Origin: Culex pipiens pallens
Lineage: Eukaryota > Arthropoda > Insecta > Diptera > Culicidae
Assembly (NCBI RefSeq): GCF_016801865.2
Contig: NC_068939.1
Coordinates: forward strand, 90,602,879-90,666,878
Direction of reading: 5' to 3'
DNA length: 64,000 nucleotides
Shown here: positions 1 to 11,584 of the stretch, one piece after another
Position numbering within the stretch: the first letter of the stretch is position 1
How the letters are laid out: the number at the start of each line of letters is the position of its first letter
Program-made: the position numbers and the translations under genes
The notes under the pieces: model-generated
Told to the model about the DNA's origin: nothing
The model's input: only the letters and a program-made list of their open reading frames with translations
Databases searched by the model: none

Positions 1-1149
1 AATCCCGGGAATTCCCGGGAAATTTTAAATTTATTGAAAATTGTTATGATTTTGGTTTTAATTAATATTATGCAACAAAATTGTATAGGACATCAACATT
101 AATGGTTTAAATAAGTGTGAAGATCAATTAACAGCTTGACTGCATGTAAAAAATCATTCAACTACAAGAAAATGTATTTTGGTATTTTTTGATGAGAAAT
201 ATTTTTTATCAATGTGTTTAAACTGTGAGTAAAATGAATCCATAATCCACCATTCTAAAATTTCTTTTTAAACTTGCCTATGTGACCAGTTTATTGAAAT
301 GAGAAAAAAACATGCACAAATTATGTTTTTCATGACAAATACTGGTCTCAGCTATTGACAAATGGTAAAGCTTTTCAGTGTTGGTTTTACTCCAAACAAC
401 CTAATGTTTTCAAATATTTGAAGCAAGCTTTGAATATATTTTTTGCATTTTTTGAGAACAAGCAATAGAAAGTCATTATTGAATGATTTTTTTGTATAAT
501 TATGCAACATGATTTAAATTATACGATAAATTAACATCATTTCACAAAAAGTCTTCTATTTTTTCACATTTAACCCTCTAACACCTGTAGTTGCACCAGT
601 GCTCCATAATTCATTTACTTCAAATTGTTTTTTCTTTGGTACTAGGTATTCAACCAATTGAATTAATTATTTTTGCACAAATTCGATTTTCATCTCATTT
701 GATCATGGTAAACAAAAACGTAAAAAAATCTCAATTATAATTTGGAGGTAAGGAGTTAATATTGTTTTGATGAAATAACATCAATCTGTTAAAAGCTTAC
801 CTAATTGTAATAATTTAATACTCATTAAGCAAGATCTATTCCCAGTTGCTTCAAAAATTAATATTATCAGAAATAATTCTGATATCATAATTTCTGATAA
901 TCTGATTAATTATATTTAAACCAAACAATACATTTAATTGAACAAAATCAGGTTGATTTTGTTCATTTATTATTTTTTCAGAGTATTTTAAAAAAATAGT
1001 TCCAAAAATTTAAGAAAATGTATACTTCCGCTTGAATTTCGGGAATTCCCGGGAAATTTACAAATTTCCCGGGAAACGGGAAATATTTTTTTTCGGAAAA
1101 TCCCGGGAATTCCCGGGAAATTTTTTCCTGGGACGGGAAATTGGACGCT
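1..1149. mobile_element. Partial DNA-transposon relic with CCCGGGAATTCCCGGG termini
   Basis: The palindromic motif TCCCGGGAATTCCCGGGAAA occurs at the very start of the window (about 3-22). Related copies, in both orientations, lie at 1040-1060, 1065-1082 and 1100-1122. The roughly 1 kb between them is AT-rich and has no coding potential. Such clustered motifs at both ends look like the terminal and subterminal repeats of a non-autonomous transposon, perhaps hAT-like. The left end is cut by the window, so no target duplication can be checked. Confidence 0.5.
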
Positions 1150-1154
1150 CTACT

Positions 1155-1420
1155 CAGCAACGAATGGTCCGATTTTCAATGTTTAATTATGAAACATTTG
1201 TGAAATTTTTCGAACTTTTCGAAAACAATATTTTCAGCTTTTCTGAATCAAGACTAACATTTCAAAAGGGCGTAATATTGAATGTTTGGCCCTTTTAAAA
1301 CGTTAGTCTTGATCTTAAAAATTGAAAATATTGTTGACGAAAAGATCGGAAAATTTCACAAATGTTTTTTTATTTTTACATTGAAAATCGAACCCTTAGT
1401 TGCTGAGATATCGACTTTAG
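1155..1420. repeat. Short inverted repeat (hairpin) of a dispersed foldback family
   Basis: The segment starting AGCAACGAATGGTCCGATTTT is answered by an inverted copy ending at about 1410 (AAAATCG...TTAGTTGCTG). The centre is near 1285. The same sequence block, including the GGTCC...CAATTTTCA motif and the nearby GTTTTCTTAG tract, recurs at 42570-42740, and a related block lies near 63790-63890. It is therefore a family member, not unique DNA. Confidence 0.55.
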
Positions 1421-1457
1421 AAAATGGTAGGATATTTGGGTAAGACTTAGAAAACAT

Positions 1458-3284
1458 TAGAGGTGGGTAAAACCGCTCTTTTTTAGAAGCCGCTCATTAT
1501 CGCTCACTCATAAGAATGAGTCATTCTCTTGTGAGGCTCTTTCGTTCTTTTCCAAAATTTTGATGTTAATAATTGGATGGGAAGAGCACTCAAACTTGAA
1601 TTCATGAATTTGGAGAAAATTGCTATTATTTCATCATGTTTTATATTAAGATTACATTTTGCGAACTCATTCATACATTTAATTTCGTTCGTCTTTTAAG
1701 TCTAGAGCAACTCCATGCCAAATAGGGAATCGGTTGTACCCGACCCTCTCCGATTTCAATGAAACTTTGTAGACATGTTATCCTAGGCATATATAAGCCA
1801 TTTTTGTGTATATGGAGCCAGTTACACTCGATAATGACATTTGAGAAGGGCGTAAGTGTTTTACATATTTTTGTGTTTCGTAATTTAAATATTTCTGTAT
1901 CTCGAAGCTGTTGCAACGTATCAAAAAGTGGTCAAAAACAAACTTGTAGGAAATTTGACGGGCTTTCCGAAAAAAATACACTGAAAGAAAAAAAAACACT
2001 CCACTTTAATGAGTTTTTTTTGATTTTTAAGTTAAAAAGTCAAATTTCAAGATGAGCCCACGATTTTTTTTCGCTCAAAATTTTTGTGAAAATAGCCTGA
2101 GAGGTTACAAAAAGATTTATGAAAAATGCAGGATGGAGCAAATCACCTAAAAAAATACAAAAATCATTTACTGAAACTGTTTTTTTTTTTGAAAAGTGCT
2201 CTAAACGTCAAAATTTTCAAAAACCGAATATGGGAATCGATTTTCCAGACAATTTTACATAAAAGTCTCCATATTGATCACTGTCCTAAGTCCAATCCTT
2301 GTGAATTTACAGCGGTTTTAAAAATAAAAAATGTAGAAAAAATAGTTTTTTTGATGGTTTTTGGCAATTTCTATACGACAGACTTGATTTTTCAGTCTCG
2401 AAAATATTTTTACCGGAAAGCTCGTCCAATTTCCCATAAGTTTGTCTTTGACAGCATTTCAATTGGATTTATGGGCTTTTTTTTATTTTTATTTTTAAAA
2501 CCGCTGTGACTTCACAAGGATTGGACTTAGGACAGTGGTCAATATGGAGACTTTTATGTAAAATTGTCTGGAAAATCGATTCCCATATTCAGTTTTTAAA
2601 AATTTTGACGTTTAGAGCACATTAAAAAAAACAGTTTCAGTAAATGGTTTTTGTATTTTTTTAGGTGAGTTGCTCCATCCTGCATTTTTCGTGAATCTTT
2701 TCGTAACACTTAGGCTATTTTCACAAAAATTTTGAGCGAAAACAAATCGTGGGGTCATCTTCAAATTTGACTTTTAAACTTAAAAATCAAAAAATCTCAT
2801 AAAAGTGGAGTGTTTTATTCTGTCAGTGTATTTTTTTCGGAATGCCCGTCAAATGTCCTACAGGTTTGTCCTTGACCACTTTTGATACGATGCAACGGCT
2901 TCGAGATACAGCAATATTTAAATTACGAAACACAAAATAATTAAAACACTTACGCCCTTCTTTACGTCATTATCGAGTGTAACTGGCTCCATATACACAA
3001 AAATGGCATATATATGCCTAGGATAACATGTCTACAAAGTTTCATTGAAATCTGAGAAGGTCGAGAAAAAAGTGCCTAAAAAAATCCAGTTTTGGGCTGG
3101 AATTGCTCTCTATTAATTCAAAAGTTCATCCAGAAAAATGATTTAAATTAATCATTACATCTTGGAACGGTTCTTTCAAAAGATCGGAATTGAAAAAAAC
3201 GCGGTTCTTTTTTTGTGAACCATGGTTTGTTTGCTCTTTTTAATGAACCGGCTCATTGAACGGCTCTTTTTTTGCCCACCTCCA
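1458..3284. mobile_element. hAT-like non-autonomous element, GAGGTGGG ends, 8-bp target duplication
   Basis: The ends are TAGAGGTGGGTAAAA and the inverted form of TGGAGGTGGGCAAAA. Both sides are flanked by the same 8 bp, GAAAACAT (1450-1457 and 3285-3292). An 8-bp duplication is the hallmark of hAT transposons. No transposase is present. The element's own sequence covers only about 1458-1700 and 3110-3284 and contains runs such as CGCTC and GAACGGCTC. The middle is occupied by the foldback described separately. Confidence 0.7.
1700..3110. mobile_element. Foldback element, family A (copy 1), arms about 620 bp
   Basis: The left arm (about 1700-2330) and right arm (about 2495-3110) are inverted copies of each other with scattered mismatches. 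Paired landmarks are GTCCTAAGTCCAATCCTTGTG near 2287 and its complement near 2512, and ACTTTGTAGACATGTTATCC near 1764 and its complement near 3022. The outer ends read GAGCAACTCC and GGAATTGCTC. All reading frames are short and are shadows of the repeat. A second copy lies at 25163-26372. Confidence 0.75.
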
Positions 3285-3292
3285 GAAAACAT

Positions 3293-4623
3293 CAATTTTC
3301 CCGTTTTTGAACATTTGTACTGACTCAACAGTCAGTTTTTGATTTTTGTATTTTTTAAGAAGCAAAATATAAAAATCGAGCTTCGTCATGCACACGGGAT
3401 ATGTTTTGAGAGTCTTTACCTTAAATTTCAGCTAATTTGGTCCATCTCATCTCAAGATATCGTGGCAAAATTCTGAGCTAAAATCTTCTCTTACTTAGTT
3501 TAATAATGAAATATCTTTATGAAACTTTCAGGAGCGATTGAAAATAATCTTCAAATGGTTATGATAATTAATGGTTTATTAAATTTTCTTCAATATTATT
3601 TTTGTGATTTTCTTCATGTAGCCCCTTAAGAATGCAGTTTCCAGCGAATTCTTCCAATTGTTGTCATATTGAAACAGTTCAAAAATTAATGAAATAATGT
3701 TCAGCTAAGTTGCAGTTTTGATAAGAAATCCAATTTTTCATGAAGTTATGTGAGATGGTATTTAAAAACACTTAGTTCCTTATCTTCAAATCAAGTGTGC
3801 TATTTTCCATTTTTATTATAATTAAGTTGATTTTTTGCAATAAAACGATTTTATATACAATATAAAAGATATGTTTAAGTAAGAAATAGCGTCACTAAAC
3901 AAATCTTATTTTATGATTTCTAGGAATCAGGTAACTTAAAAAATATTAGTCACATTTTGTTATCTTTAAACCTATCTCTTCTTCTCTTTAATAGTTTTTC
4001 ACAACGTTCTTGACTATGCATTTCGAAACCTATAAAACACTTCAAGTTACGTTTAACTTAATTTCATTTAATTTTTTTTTTCTTTAACTAACACTTCCAT
4101 TTTCTTCGCCACAAATCTTTATCACTTTCAATCAGTTTCACTTTCTTCAAATCTTAAACTGCTACACTATTCAGATAATCAATCAATTTTGTGTACTTTC
4201 ATTTTCAACTTCTTCAATTTTCCACCAGATTTCGAAGAAAACTAACGGCCAGCGACGCTGCCGGTGTGATGCTGTACGAGAGAGAGAAAGAGGTCAGATA
4301 ACATGATGAGAGAGAGAAAACTGCAGCCACCTGTTGATAACAACGTCGAACGATGGAGGAAAACCCCCCAAAAACATCGCACGAACGGAAAGCTTTCCGG
4401 AATGTTTGGAGCTTTTTACGTAATTGACGCGGTTGCTGTCGTTGAACTTTTTTGAGGCGCATTTGTACCAGAAGCTTGCTGATTTGTTGTTAAATTATAA
4501 TTATACTGCTAATGTTGAATTGTTTGGGTGAGCATGATTGTGTGCAGAAGAATGAAAGAGAATTAGTTTGAGTTATAATAATTTGTTGAAATGTTACCTA
4601 ACCAGAATTGTTAAAGTTTGATT
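3293..4623. other. AT-rich upstream DNA, no supported gene
   Basis: A block at 3380-3480 (CTTCGTCATGCA...GGATATG, TTTGGTCCA) is related to one at 8720-8760, so it is repeat-derived. The stretch 4200-4460 is less AT-rich and has (GA)n tracts. Its 82-codon minus-strand frame shows no recognisable domain. Nothing else stands out. Confidence 0.5.
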
Positions 4624-4938
4624 TCATGGTTCTTTCTCCCTGTCTAAGCCTTCCATAGATTTCAAGCCTAGCAAATAATCGTAAACCCTACTGATAGTGA
4701 ATAATTTATTGACTCTGCTTAAGATTGATTGATTTCCAATCGATGCTTGCAGAAACTGCTCCCTGATGAGCAAAAAACCTTCTTCTAGATTGTAGACCAC
4801 CTTTGGATAACAAACAAAAAATATCGAAAATAAAGAGATGAAAATAAAAGTGAACAAAAGCGAAATAAGTTGTAGTTTCATTGCAAATAATTGCTTCTCC
4901 ACCTGGGGGGAAATCATCGAACTCTCGGTTGAATTCAT
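4624..4938 (-). CDS. Hypothetical single-span membrane protein ORF, 104 codons
   Basis: I do not recognise this product. The frame starts at ATG 4938, with an in-frame TAG 21 bases upstream, and ends in TGA. The predicted protein has a short polar N-terminus and then one strongly hydrophobic segment (about residues 24-44, LISLLFTFIFISLFSIFFVC). A helical polar C-terminal half follows (motif NQSILSRVNKLFTISRVYDY, about residues 68-87). It lies in non-repetitive DNA on the strand opposite to the main gene, about 5 kb upstream of it. The length is close to what chance allows in AT-rich DNA, so it may be spurious or one exon of a larger gene. Confidence 0.27.
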   Translation of the reverse strand: MNSTESSMISPQVEKQLFAMKLQLISLLFTFIFISLFSIFFVCYPKVVYNLEEGFLLIREQFLQASIGNQSILSRVNKLFTISRVYDYLLGLKSMEGLDREKEP

Positions 4939-6955
4939 TGATCGGCGGTTGAACTATGTGCGGTGTACGTGCATTTCTGTTTACCCATCAACAATCATCA
5001 TCATCATCTTCAGCGCTAGAAGATACTGGAAGCTGGTGGGAAAAAAGTGCCAATTATACATCCGATTTGGCCGTTGCTCACAAAGATGGTCTATGATGAT
5101 GACTTTGAGGTTTGGATAAGGTGAGTTGAGCAGGACAAAAAAGAATGTTGTGTTTATTTGGAAGTAAGCACTCTGCCGCCCCTCTCAAGGGTTGAGGCTC
5201 GATGGATAACCCTTTGGGCAGGGTAAGTGCGTGAATTATTGTTGATTGACCTTCTTGAAAAACTCTCGTCATGCTTAGAGGACTAGCACAACGCCTTTGG
5301 AAGGTGATGAAATGTGAATGTGTATATAACTAACAATCATTAGTTAGTTTTTTTAAATTATTTATGCATATTTTGTAGAATATATATTCTCAGCCCTATC
5401 AATAATACAAGCGTTTCAAATTGATAAACTTTCGAAGAACAGTGCTTTCATTCAGGCGCTTCTACACTTCAAAAAGGGCTAAATTTAATAATAATTTAAA
5501 ATCTATAAAGTGATCAAAGCAATGCAGTGGAAGACTGTAATGATTTTTGCCGAAATGAATCAATTATCGTCAACTTCAATAAATAATAATTGATGAAGTT
5601 CACATGTACTGAACCAAGAAAAAACTTTCAGAATCAATTCCAGAATTTCGTTCAAAATCCTATGAAGTTTCTTCTTCATGGTTAAGAATTAGTTTATCCA
5701 GATCGACACAGCATAGAGCATGGGATGTCTGAACATTTGTTTATAAATTAAGAATTTATTCTTGAGTCATGGTTCAGCAATCGTGTTTTCTGAGTGGGTA
5801 CAAACGTTTAATTAAAGATGGTTATCAAACGCAAGTCCAGGACATTTTTTATAGACTTTACCACTTTCAAATTAATTTATTTATGAGTTTTCTATTCAAA
5901 AAATCATCTTTTTTTCCTTTTTTTGTAATCTTTTTGTGATAACACGAAGTGCAGATCAGACTAGAGAGCCTAGGCTTTTAAAATTAGACAAGCTAGAAGC
6001 AAAAAAAAAATACAACAACGAGTTTTCAATAAAAAATGAGAATGTTTTCAGTCACATAGAAAAATAGAAAAATATGTTTTTTATGAATCCAGTAGTTTAA
6101 CAAACATCAAAATTTATGTTTTCAAGAAAACGTCATGATTTACTATTTATGAGGTCCTGGTCAATCGTAAGACGCAACTTAGTCGCGATGTTTTCAAAAG
6201 AGTGCTGTACGGCACTGAAGTCCAGCTCCAAGATCTTCGTGGTCAACTGCTTCGTATCAAGTTCTAATCATAACCTACAACTTTGCAGGAGACAACAAAT
6301 CGATTAGAAAGTCCCTTCTCAAGAAATAGAATTTCATAAATTTACATACCCATTTTAATGACCAGCCACTTAAATTGTATGGAAACCTGTATGGAAAAAA
6401 AATTATTCAAAATTGCTTCTTTTCTTTGTTTGTTTTATGTAATATTGATAAAATTCTATTAGTGAAAATAAAAGCAAGCTTGAAATCTTAATCAGAAAAC
6501 AATCTTATTTTATTTTTAAGTTGATGATAAGCAAACAGAATGAAAATTTTTACACAGTCTAAATTAAATACATAAATGAACAGAACCAATGACATTTCAT
6601 TGGTTTATGCCTCTGAATATTAATCCGTGAACAGATTCACTCTAATCATTCACAAGTTTTTGCTATACTCATTGGAATATTAATATTGGCCGTATTGAGT
6701 AATGTCACCTAACATTTTTTTTATGTTTAGAGACAACATCCACTTTTTAAAAAATGACTTTTTTTTCATGGATTATTTGCATTTGAGTTGCTATGGATTG
6801 CTATCTTTAGTAAATCGGTTGCTTTAATTTTGTTTATTAAATCTTAAAAAGAATAAATAGGAAATGATGAAATAGGAAATTAATTAAAAAATGCAGAAAA
6901 ATAATGTGGCTCACAAACATTACACAATACATTCATATTATTATTCAAAAACAAG
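4939..6955. other. Upstream intergenic DNA with a repeat-derived block
   Basis: Positions 4940-5280 are of average composition and unique-looking. The stretch 6245-6420 (AACCTACAACTTTGCAGGAG, then CGATTAGAAAGTCCCTTCTC) matches, with divergence, 54430-54600 and the shared module in several foldback elements. It is therefore an old transposon fragment. No gene is supported. Confidence 0.5.
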
Positions 6956-7942
6956 TAGGATATTTGTCCCTATTTTGGGCCTAGTACCTATTTTGGGTCT
7001 ACCAAACCTAATTCAAAGAAATTGTGCATTTTGCCAAACCTGGTAGGAATCTGCCACTTGAGAATGATACATGCAGTCATTATCTTCATTTTGGTAGGCA
7101 AGGATCATTCACTTTTTCCTCCTAAATTAAAAAAAAGCAAAAAATATATCACTCTTCACATCTTTCTTGGCAGCGTCACGGTTTTCATCGCTCAGAACAT
7201 GAATGAGAGCCGTTCCCCGAATCTCCAACCACCGGCAATGTGTTTTTATTGGTGGGTTGCACAATCCCATTCCAAAAACAATCACTTAACTGTCAGCGAA
7301 TCAATAAAATAACTGATTAAAGTTGCTTCGTCCAAATCGGAGAGAAATAGATATATTTTCGTTGCATTTGACAATTCTACAAACTGTGCCAGTGTGTATG
7401 CGCTTCTCGAATGTTACAGTCTTTCTTGCATATTACGGGCTTGCTGTTTGGCTACGCAATAAATGTTTAAACTGTTAAATGAATGATATAAATGATGTTC
7501 ATGCTTATTATGCACGTAATGCAGGTGAAATCAATCATTCTAATGTTGATTTGTGGCTTAAAACATCACAATTATTTTGCATTTTTGTCGTCCGAACTTT
7601 TGCGGCTGTACTGTACGAGCTGGGGCTGAGCCGTACGTCAAAAATTCTCGCCACGTGCTTCGAGATTTCAAACAATCAGAAGGTAGGTCGAAAATATGCA
7701 CATTGAAGGTCGGATCCTAGAAGCAATAGACCCAAAATAGGGACAAAAAATGATTTGGTTTTTCGGGCTTAAACAGAGATAAATGATATTTTTATCAAAT
7801 ATGCGATTAAGTACGAGCATTAGCATTAACAAACCAACTTATTCATATAGTACAAGCTAGGTTGCCTATAGCAGCCTTTGAGCATACATCAAATTAAAAG
7901 TACGCTCTGCTTAGTAGGCCCAAAATAGGGACAAATACCCTA
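6956..7942. mobile_element. MITE-like element with CCCTATTTTGGG inverted ends, TA target duplication
   Basis: The ends are GGATATTTGTCCCTATTTTG (from 6958) and the inverted GGGTATTTGTCCCTATTTTG (to 7940). TA lies at both borders (6956-6957, 7941-7942). The element is about 0.98 kb. A further inverted copy of the terminal motif, ACCCAAAATAGGGAC, lies inside near 7730. There is no transposase. The TA duplication suggests mobilisation by a Tc1/mariner-type enzyme. Confidence 0.7.
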
Positions 7943-9175
7943 GCACAGAATAATGATAATTGTGACTATTTGGAGCAATTCTCAACGCGGATTTGCAATT
8001 TTTTGTCCATTTTTTGTTTATTATGATATTGTTTTTCTGAAACAGCAAGATAAATACTTAAGTTATTTGTAAACTTATTTGCAATTTGTGTGTTGAACAA
8101 CATTTTTTTCAGAATTTACAACCTGCAAAAACAATCTTAGAAGGATTTGAAATATGTTCTACATATCGATGCTTCTGTGCTCTCTTATGCTAACTGGATA
8201 GGAATCCTAGCAAGCTAAATACAAGATAGCACAAAAGCGTTAATATCTTGAACTCTTTGTGATACTTCGAACAATTTTTTACATCACCAGTTTTGTGGTG
8301 AATGTTTAATTCTGGTTTTACTTGTTTTTATTAAGTTCAAAAATAAACTTTGTTTTAATGTTTTTTATGACAACTCTATTGAGGGTTTACATACATTTAA
8401 ATCGTTATAAATGTCAATAGTTGGAATGAGCACAAACTTATACTTTTTTATAAAATCTATTTCAATTGGTTTTCAAAAACATATTTTCAACTATTACCAA
8501 AATAAATTTGAATACGTTTGGTTGTATATTTGCCAAGATATTTTAAGTTAGCAATTTCAAGAAACGGTTGCGGCGATATCTCAACACTGCTTTGATCAAA
8601 TCGACTCAAACATTTGGTGAAGACTTGTTAAATTGGTCCAGTGTGCATAACGAAAGTCAATTTCAAAAAGTTTACTTTGAAAAAGGAATAACATGTTTCA
8701 ATATTTTTCATTTAAATTGAGAATTTAAAATCAGGCTTCGTCATGCAATCGGAATATGTCTCGAGACATTCAGCAATTAATGTTTCATCATAAAAATCTA
8801 TCTTCTGTAGCGCTTGAATCAACTTCAGAATTGATATTTTGTAGCAATAAATAACCGCGTTCCATAGGTAATGTAATGTTTTTAACTTAGATCATATAGA
8901 ATTATTACAATAATTTTGTAAAGCGCTTTATCGTAATGCAATGAGTCAGTCAAATATTAGTCACGCTGCTAAAAGAAAGAATTCACCTCCCAAATTTGAC
9001 ATTAAATGTGTTATTCACTGAAAATGCCTACGAATTGCAATCTAACAAAATAATGGGATTTATTTTCGGGGACATGAACAGAAACAAAAAACCATTTCTA
9101 ATTTTAAAAAGTTTCAACTTCTTCTCCAACTGCTTCGATGAACTGACTAAATTTTACTGATTGCACCTTGTACGA
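7943..9175. other. AT-rich DNA upstream of the promoter, no gene seen
   Basis: Only short frames occur. The stretch 8560-8790 (GGCGATATCTCAACACTGC, GCTTCGTCATGCAATCGG) resembles blocks near 3380-3480, so part of it is repeat-derived. Nothing else is supported. Confidence 0.45.
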
Positions 9176-9480
9176 TTATATCTGCGACATGGCGTTGCTA
9201 TCAAGCGTCAACAAGCACGCTTTTGCAAAGATAAGAAAAGCCAACAGCAACGCTCCATCACCAGCTCGCATTCGTCTTGTTCCGGCTCCTTGTCTCATTA
9301 ATGAAGCCTTCATTGTTTGACCTTCGTTATCACTTTGCGCGGAAGCATCTGTAATCAAATAAAATGTTTAAACAAATGTAACTAGCAAGTGCTACTTACC
9401 CAAGCTCCAAGTTATTTCTCCATACTTTGTTTACATCTCAAGCCGCCAGCTGTCACGCGAAACATTTCCGCAACATTTCA
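9176..9480 (-). other. Candidate divergent two-exon transcript with a small ORF
   Basis: Read on the minus strand, the CpG-rich region contains a good donor (TTGG then GTAAGT, intron starting at 9399). 51 bp further on there is a good acceptor (TTTGATTACAG, exon resuming at 9348). Exon 2 is open to a TAA at 9176. In that frame the first ATG lies inside exon 2 and gives 45 residues with a hydrophobic stretch, ALLLAFLIFAKACLLTL. A faint likeness to the RAMP4/SERP1 tail was considered but is too weak to use. It may equally be a divergent non-coding RNA or chance splice signals. Confidence 0.22.
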
Positions 9481-9740
9481 ATCAACTGTGGCCGCACTCA
9501 CACACTTCCCGTGAGAGCCCGGCACTTGTCGCGTCGTGCCACCTGTCAAACGCGGGCGCGCTCTCTCTCTCCAACTCTCACTACGAGTTCGAAGAATCTC
9601 AGCCCAGAGCACTGTTGACGTTGCTGCTTTCCACACGGCTCGTCCTTGCGGGGCGCGCAAGGATTCTGACAGTTGCTCGCACACCCACACCGTAACACGC
9701 AGCTGTCAGTTTCGCACGCGAGTGTGTGTCGTCCTGTGAG
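9430..9740 (+). promoter_or_regulatory. CpG-rich promoter region of the TJAP1/BEGAIN-like gene
   Basis: Base composition shifts sharply from AT-rich to CpG-rich, with many CGCG and (CT)n/(GT)n tracts, just ahead of the first coding exon. A candidate insect initiator, TCAGTT, occurs at 9706-9711. It would give a 5'UTR of roughly 375 nt. No TATA box lies at the usual distance. Divergent splice signals on the other strand suggest the promoter could be bidirectional. The start site is inferred; cap-selected reads would settle it. Confidence 0.45.
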
Positions 9741-10083
9741 TGCGTGATCGGGAGTGAGTGGCTATTGGAAAATTTGCAAAATATTGTCGTCCTTTCGCAG
9801 CGAGCAGGGAACTCCGCGGATGTTTGTAGTGTGTCGTAGTCAGGAAGAGACACTCTGTTTTTTCCTCGTCGCGGTCGTGTCGGGAATAAAAAGAAGTAGG
9901 AAGTAGAATTCTTTTCGGTAGTGGCGCTAGGACGGAAAATTAAACACGGGTCGTGAGCTGGTGCGGTGAAAAACGCGGAAAATCTTCAGCCTTTGAAGAT
10001 TTTCACGGCGGAAATCTTGGTGGAGTTGTGTTCTGGGTTGGGTTTTGTTAGGGGAGTAGTGAACGGTGTTCTACACACGGAAA

Positions 10084-10104
10084 ATGTCTACGATTAGTGA
10101 GCAG
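10084..10104 (+). CDS. TJAP1: TJAP1/BEGAIN-like protein, first coding exon (residues 1-7)
   Basis: ATG at 10084 has the context GGAAAATG and an in-frame TGA 24 bases upstream, so it is a clean start. It encodes MSTISEQ and runs directly into a donor (CAG then GTAATG, intron from 10105), ending in phase 0. The next coding exon also begins in phase 0. The placement of this exon rests on its position in the CpG-rich region, the Kozak context, the donor and the phase. A seven-residue exon has no recognisable domain, and another small exon in the 19.5-kb intron cannot be excluded. Confidence 0.6.
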
Positions 10105-11113
10105 GTAATGAAAAGAACAGTGTGAAGAAGAACGATTTTGGGGGAGAAAATGAGTTTTCAGGATCGTTCTGTGAAGTGGTATTGATGGAGGAAAGGTTCC
10201 CTAAACATACGAGTCCTTGGTGCGTGCAATGCCAGTGGTGGAAATCGATTAGTTCTGCATAAAAAGCTCCTGCAAAAGTGCTTAGAATTCACCCCCAAAG
10301 TGACGGAAGGCTGATGACCGACCTCGGTCAGAATCTGTTCTGCGCCGTAGCACCCCCTCAATTTGGAATACATCTTTCGAGTATCTCTCGCTGTTATGAG
10401 GCGCCGTGTTTTCCCAACAGTACAATTACTCAAAGAAAATTGTGCCCCGAAGCGGTTACTCCACAACAATCGGTAGAATTTCCCACGAAAACCCCTCATC
10501 GCTCCAAGTCGGTAAATTTTTCCTGGTCCCATCCTCGTCAGAGGAAAAGTTTGCTCCCGATCAAAGACCCACCCCCGCGCCACCCCCTTAGTCATCCAGG
10601 GGTCGAGTCCTGTCGATGCTTACACAACCGATGCCGAAAGGAAGAGAAAAGCTGGAAATTTTTGTCATCATCATCGTGTTTCAGGACAAAGTATCCTTTC
10701 AGAGTTACGGACCCTTTCACCCCCCGACGTTCGCGGACAGGTTTCCTCTTCCTGTGGAAGTTCGGACGAAAGTTAACTCCTGTTCATAACAGAGATAAAA
10801 AAAAATATTGTTGTAGAAACTTAAACGACATCAACCAGAGGATGTAAAAAAATGCCAGCGGAAAAGGTTTATTAACTTTTTTTCTGAAAGCTCATTATGG
10901 GGAAAAATGGTTATGTTGACTATGCCTCCAGGAAGTTCGCTCTTAGTTGTGGATATTTTGTTACAGGAGAAAAAATGTAGGATGTTGAAATTTTAAGGAT
11001 TCAACTGAGCAGTGGAATACGTTATCAACTCATCCATAAAAGCGCAGCAGCCTATTGGGAGGAAAGTGTTCTTAACCTAGTATACAGATGAATACATTTT
11101 TTATCTGAACATA
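10105..11113. other. Start of intron 1, GC-richer, no further exon supported
   Basis: The first 750 bases of the intron keep the higher GC content of the promoter region. They contain a 189-codon frame (10278-10847) with no domain and no splice or start context. Intron 1 of mosquito genes often carries regulatory DNA here, but no specific site is recognised. From about 10850 the sequence becomes AT-rich. Confidence 0.4.
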
Positions 11114-11584
11114 CACCCAAAGGGAAAATATATCTCAAAATCTGCAACAGTGGATTTGCTGCAGAAAATGTCACATTTTATAACATTTTTTGCAGCAAGT
11201 CCGTAGATCATTTTTGCCCGCGTGTAAACATTTCAGCGATTTGCAGTTCTCACCAACACATATAATGCTGGCCCGTCCCCGAGCAACACTCCAAAGAGAA
11301 GCATATGTTGGTGCTCTTTCACTCTCATTTCATCAAGCGTCCATGGCGCGGTGGTAGCGTGTCGGATCAATAACCAAAAAGTTGGTGGTTCAATCCTCGT
11401 TCTGTTAAGGGTTTTTTTTTGTGAAATACAACCAAAAAGCCGGTGGTAATGTCGATAATTGTCGGTAACGGGCAAAAATGTCATACCCCTATATCGCAAA
11501 AAATGCATGAGGACAGTTTTCATGCAGATTCTGATATACTTTCATGCCGCCATGCATCACAATCATACGACCGCCGTTTGGGTG
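11114..11584 (+). mobile_element. MITE-like element with a tRNA-like Pol III unit
   Basis: Short inverted ends CACCCAAAGGG and CACCCAAACGG are flanked by TA (11112-11113, 11585-11586). Inside, on the plus strand, an A-box-like TGGCGCGGTGG (11344-11354) and a B-box-like GGTTCAATCC (11387-11396) are followed by a run of nine T (11412-11420), as in a Pol III terminator. The tRNA-like part is degenerate and does not fold into a clear cloverleaf. The terminal repeats are short, so the borders are tentative. Confidence 0.5.

Noticed and set aside
1759..2509. Overlapping 98-127 codon frames
   Set aside because: They lie in the arms of a foldback element and have mirrored counterparts on the other strand.
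10278..10847. 189-codon frame in the first part of intron 1
   Set aside because: No domain, no plausible start or splice context, and an overlapping open frame on the other strand; it is explained by locally higher GC content.
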